Assembly (NCBI GenBank): GCA_003511845.1
Contig: DOIV01000010.1
Location: 6,164 to 11,554 of the forward strand
Reading direction: 5' to 3'
Source of the DNA: Flavobacteriaceae bacterium
Lineage (GTDB): Bacteria > Bacteroidota > Bacteroidia > Flavobacteriales > Flavobacteriaceae
DNA: 5,391 nt
Shown: positions 5,183 to 5,391 of the stretch, piece after piece
Layout of the letters: each line of letters opens with the position of its first letter
How positions within the stretch are numbered: the stretch's first letter is position 1
Program-made: the position numbers and the translations under genes
Notes under the pieces: generated by a model
What the model was told of the DNA's origin: nothing
What the model saw: only the letters and a program-made list of their open reading frames with translations
Databases searched by the model: none

Positions 5183-5391
5183 CTAACGCAAATTCAAAAA
5201 CATTTTACAAACATCAGTTTTATATGGATGCAATTTATAAATTTTTTCTAAAGCACGTCTGATAGTTTCAGAAGTATCTTGAAAAATAGCTTCATCTCTC
5301 ATGGGTAATTCAACTTGACTTTCCTTCAAGTAAGCAAATACTCTAGCAATACCACAATTGGAAATAAAATCTGGAAATAAGCTAGTTTTTG
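5183..5391 (-). CDS. Glu/Leu/Phe/Val dehydrogenase, C-terminal part (partial)
   Basis: An open frame of 68 residues plus two bases enters from the right edge and ends at TAG (5183-5185); the start lies outside the window. It begins KTSLFPDFISNCGIARVFAY and continues with DEAIFQDTSETIRRALEKIY. The PDFISNCG-ARVFAY block and the following helix match my memory of the C-terminal region of the roughly 400-residue amino-acid dehydrogenases of Bacteroidota, NAD(P)-dependent enzymes that interconvert an amino acid and its 2-oxo acid plus ammonia. The equivalent PDY-x-x-NAGG segment is found in leucine dehydrogenases. The nucleotide-binding and catalytic parts are not in view, so substrate and cofactor cannot be predicted. 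It may be co-transcribed with nhaD, 53 bases downstream. Confidence 0.75.
   Translation of the reverse strand, partial: KTSLFPDFISNCGIARVFAYLKESQVELPMRDEAIFQDTSETIRRALEKIYKLHPYKTDVCKMFLNLR

Noticed and set aside
5156..5186. Possible nhaD promoter (TATATTTA at 5163-5156, TTAG 19 bases upstream)
   Set aside because: Both elements deviate from TTTG and TAnnTTTG, and in an AT-rich gap such partial matches are expected by chance.
5080..5262. Plus-strand frame of 60 codons across the nhaD start and the dehydrogenase end
   Set aside because: It overlaps two better-supported minus-strand genes and has no similarity to a known small protein.

Overview
The window looks like chromosomal DNA from a marine-type member of the Flavobacteriaceae (Bacteroidota). 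The reasons are low GC content, absence of Shine-Dalgarno sequences before the start codons, a tRNA without an encoded CCA, a promoter matching the Bacteroidota consensus (TTTG-N19-TAnnTTTG), and proteins that read as flavobacterial orthologues. Every supported gene lies on the minus strand, so transcription runs from right (5391) to left (1). No mobile element, CRISPR array or foreign-looking block is visible. No stretch longer than 100 bases lacks a gene.

Layout in the direction of transcription: (1) the C-terminal end of a Glu/Leu/Phe/Val dehydrogenase, cut by the window edge (5183-5391). (2) nhaD, a Na+/H+ antiporter (3750-5129), closed by a strong UUCG-tetraloop terminator (3721-3743). 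(3) A four-gene cluster of exbB/tolQ-like (2949-3650), exbD/tolR-like (2486-2878), a TonB-family energy transducer (1416-2405) and folC (199-1416). The last two overlap by one base (TAATG). (4) A well-formed Bacteroidota promoter (140-170) driving tRNA-Val(UAC) (54-128), followed by a hairpin terminator (17-44).

The ExbB and ExbD proteins should form a proton channel in the inner membrane. It energises the TonB-family protein, which spans the periplasm and passes mechanical work to outer-membrane partners. NhaD in the same membrane exchanges Na+ for H+, so two neighbouring transcription units handle the ion gradients of the inner membrane. FolC makes folylpolyglutamates in the cytosol and has no obvious functional link to the energy-transduction genes; the coupling seems to be one of expression.

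No clearly new system is present. The points most worth a second look are the TolA-like, charge-segregated architecture of the TonB protein, its cysteine pair, the translational coupling to folC, the paired hairpins before tonB, the His/Asp/Glu-rich loop of NhaD, and the absence of a recognisable promoter before exbB.
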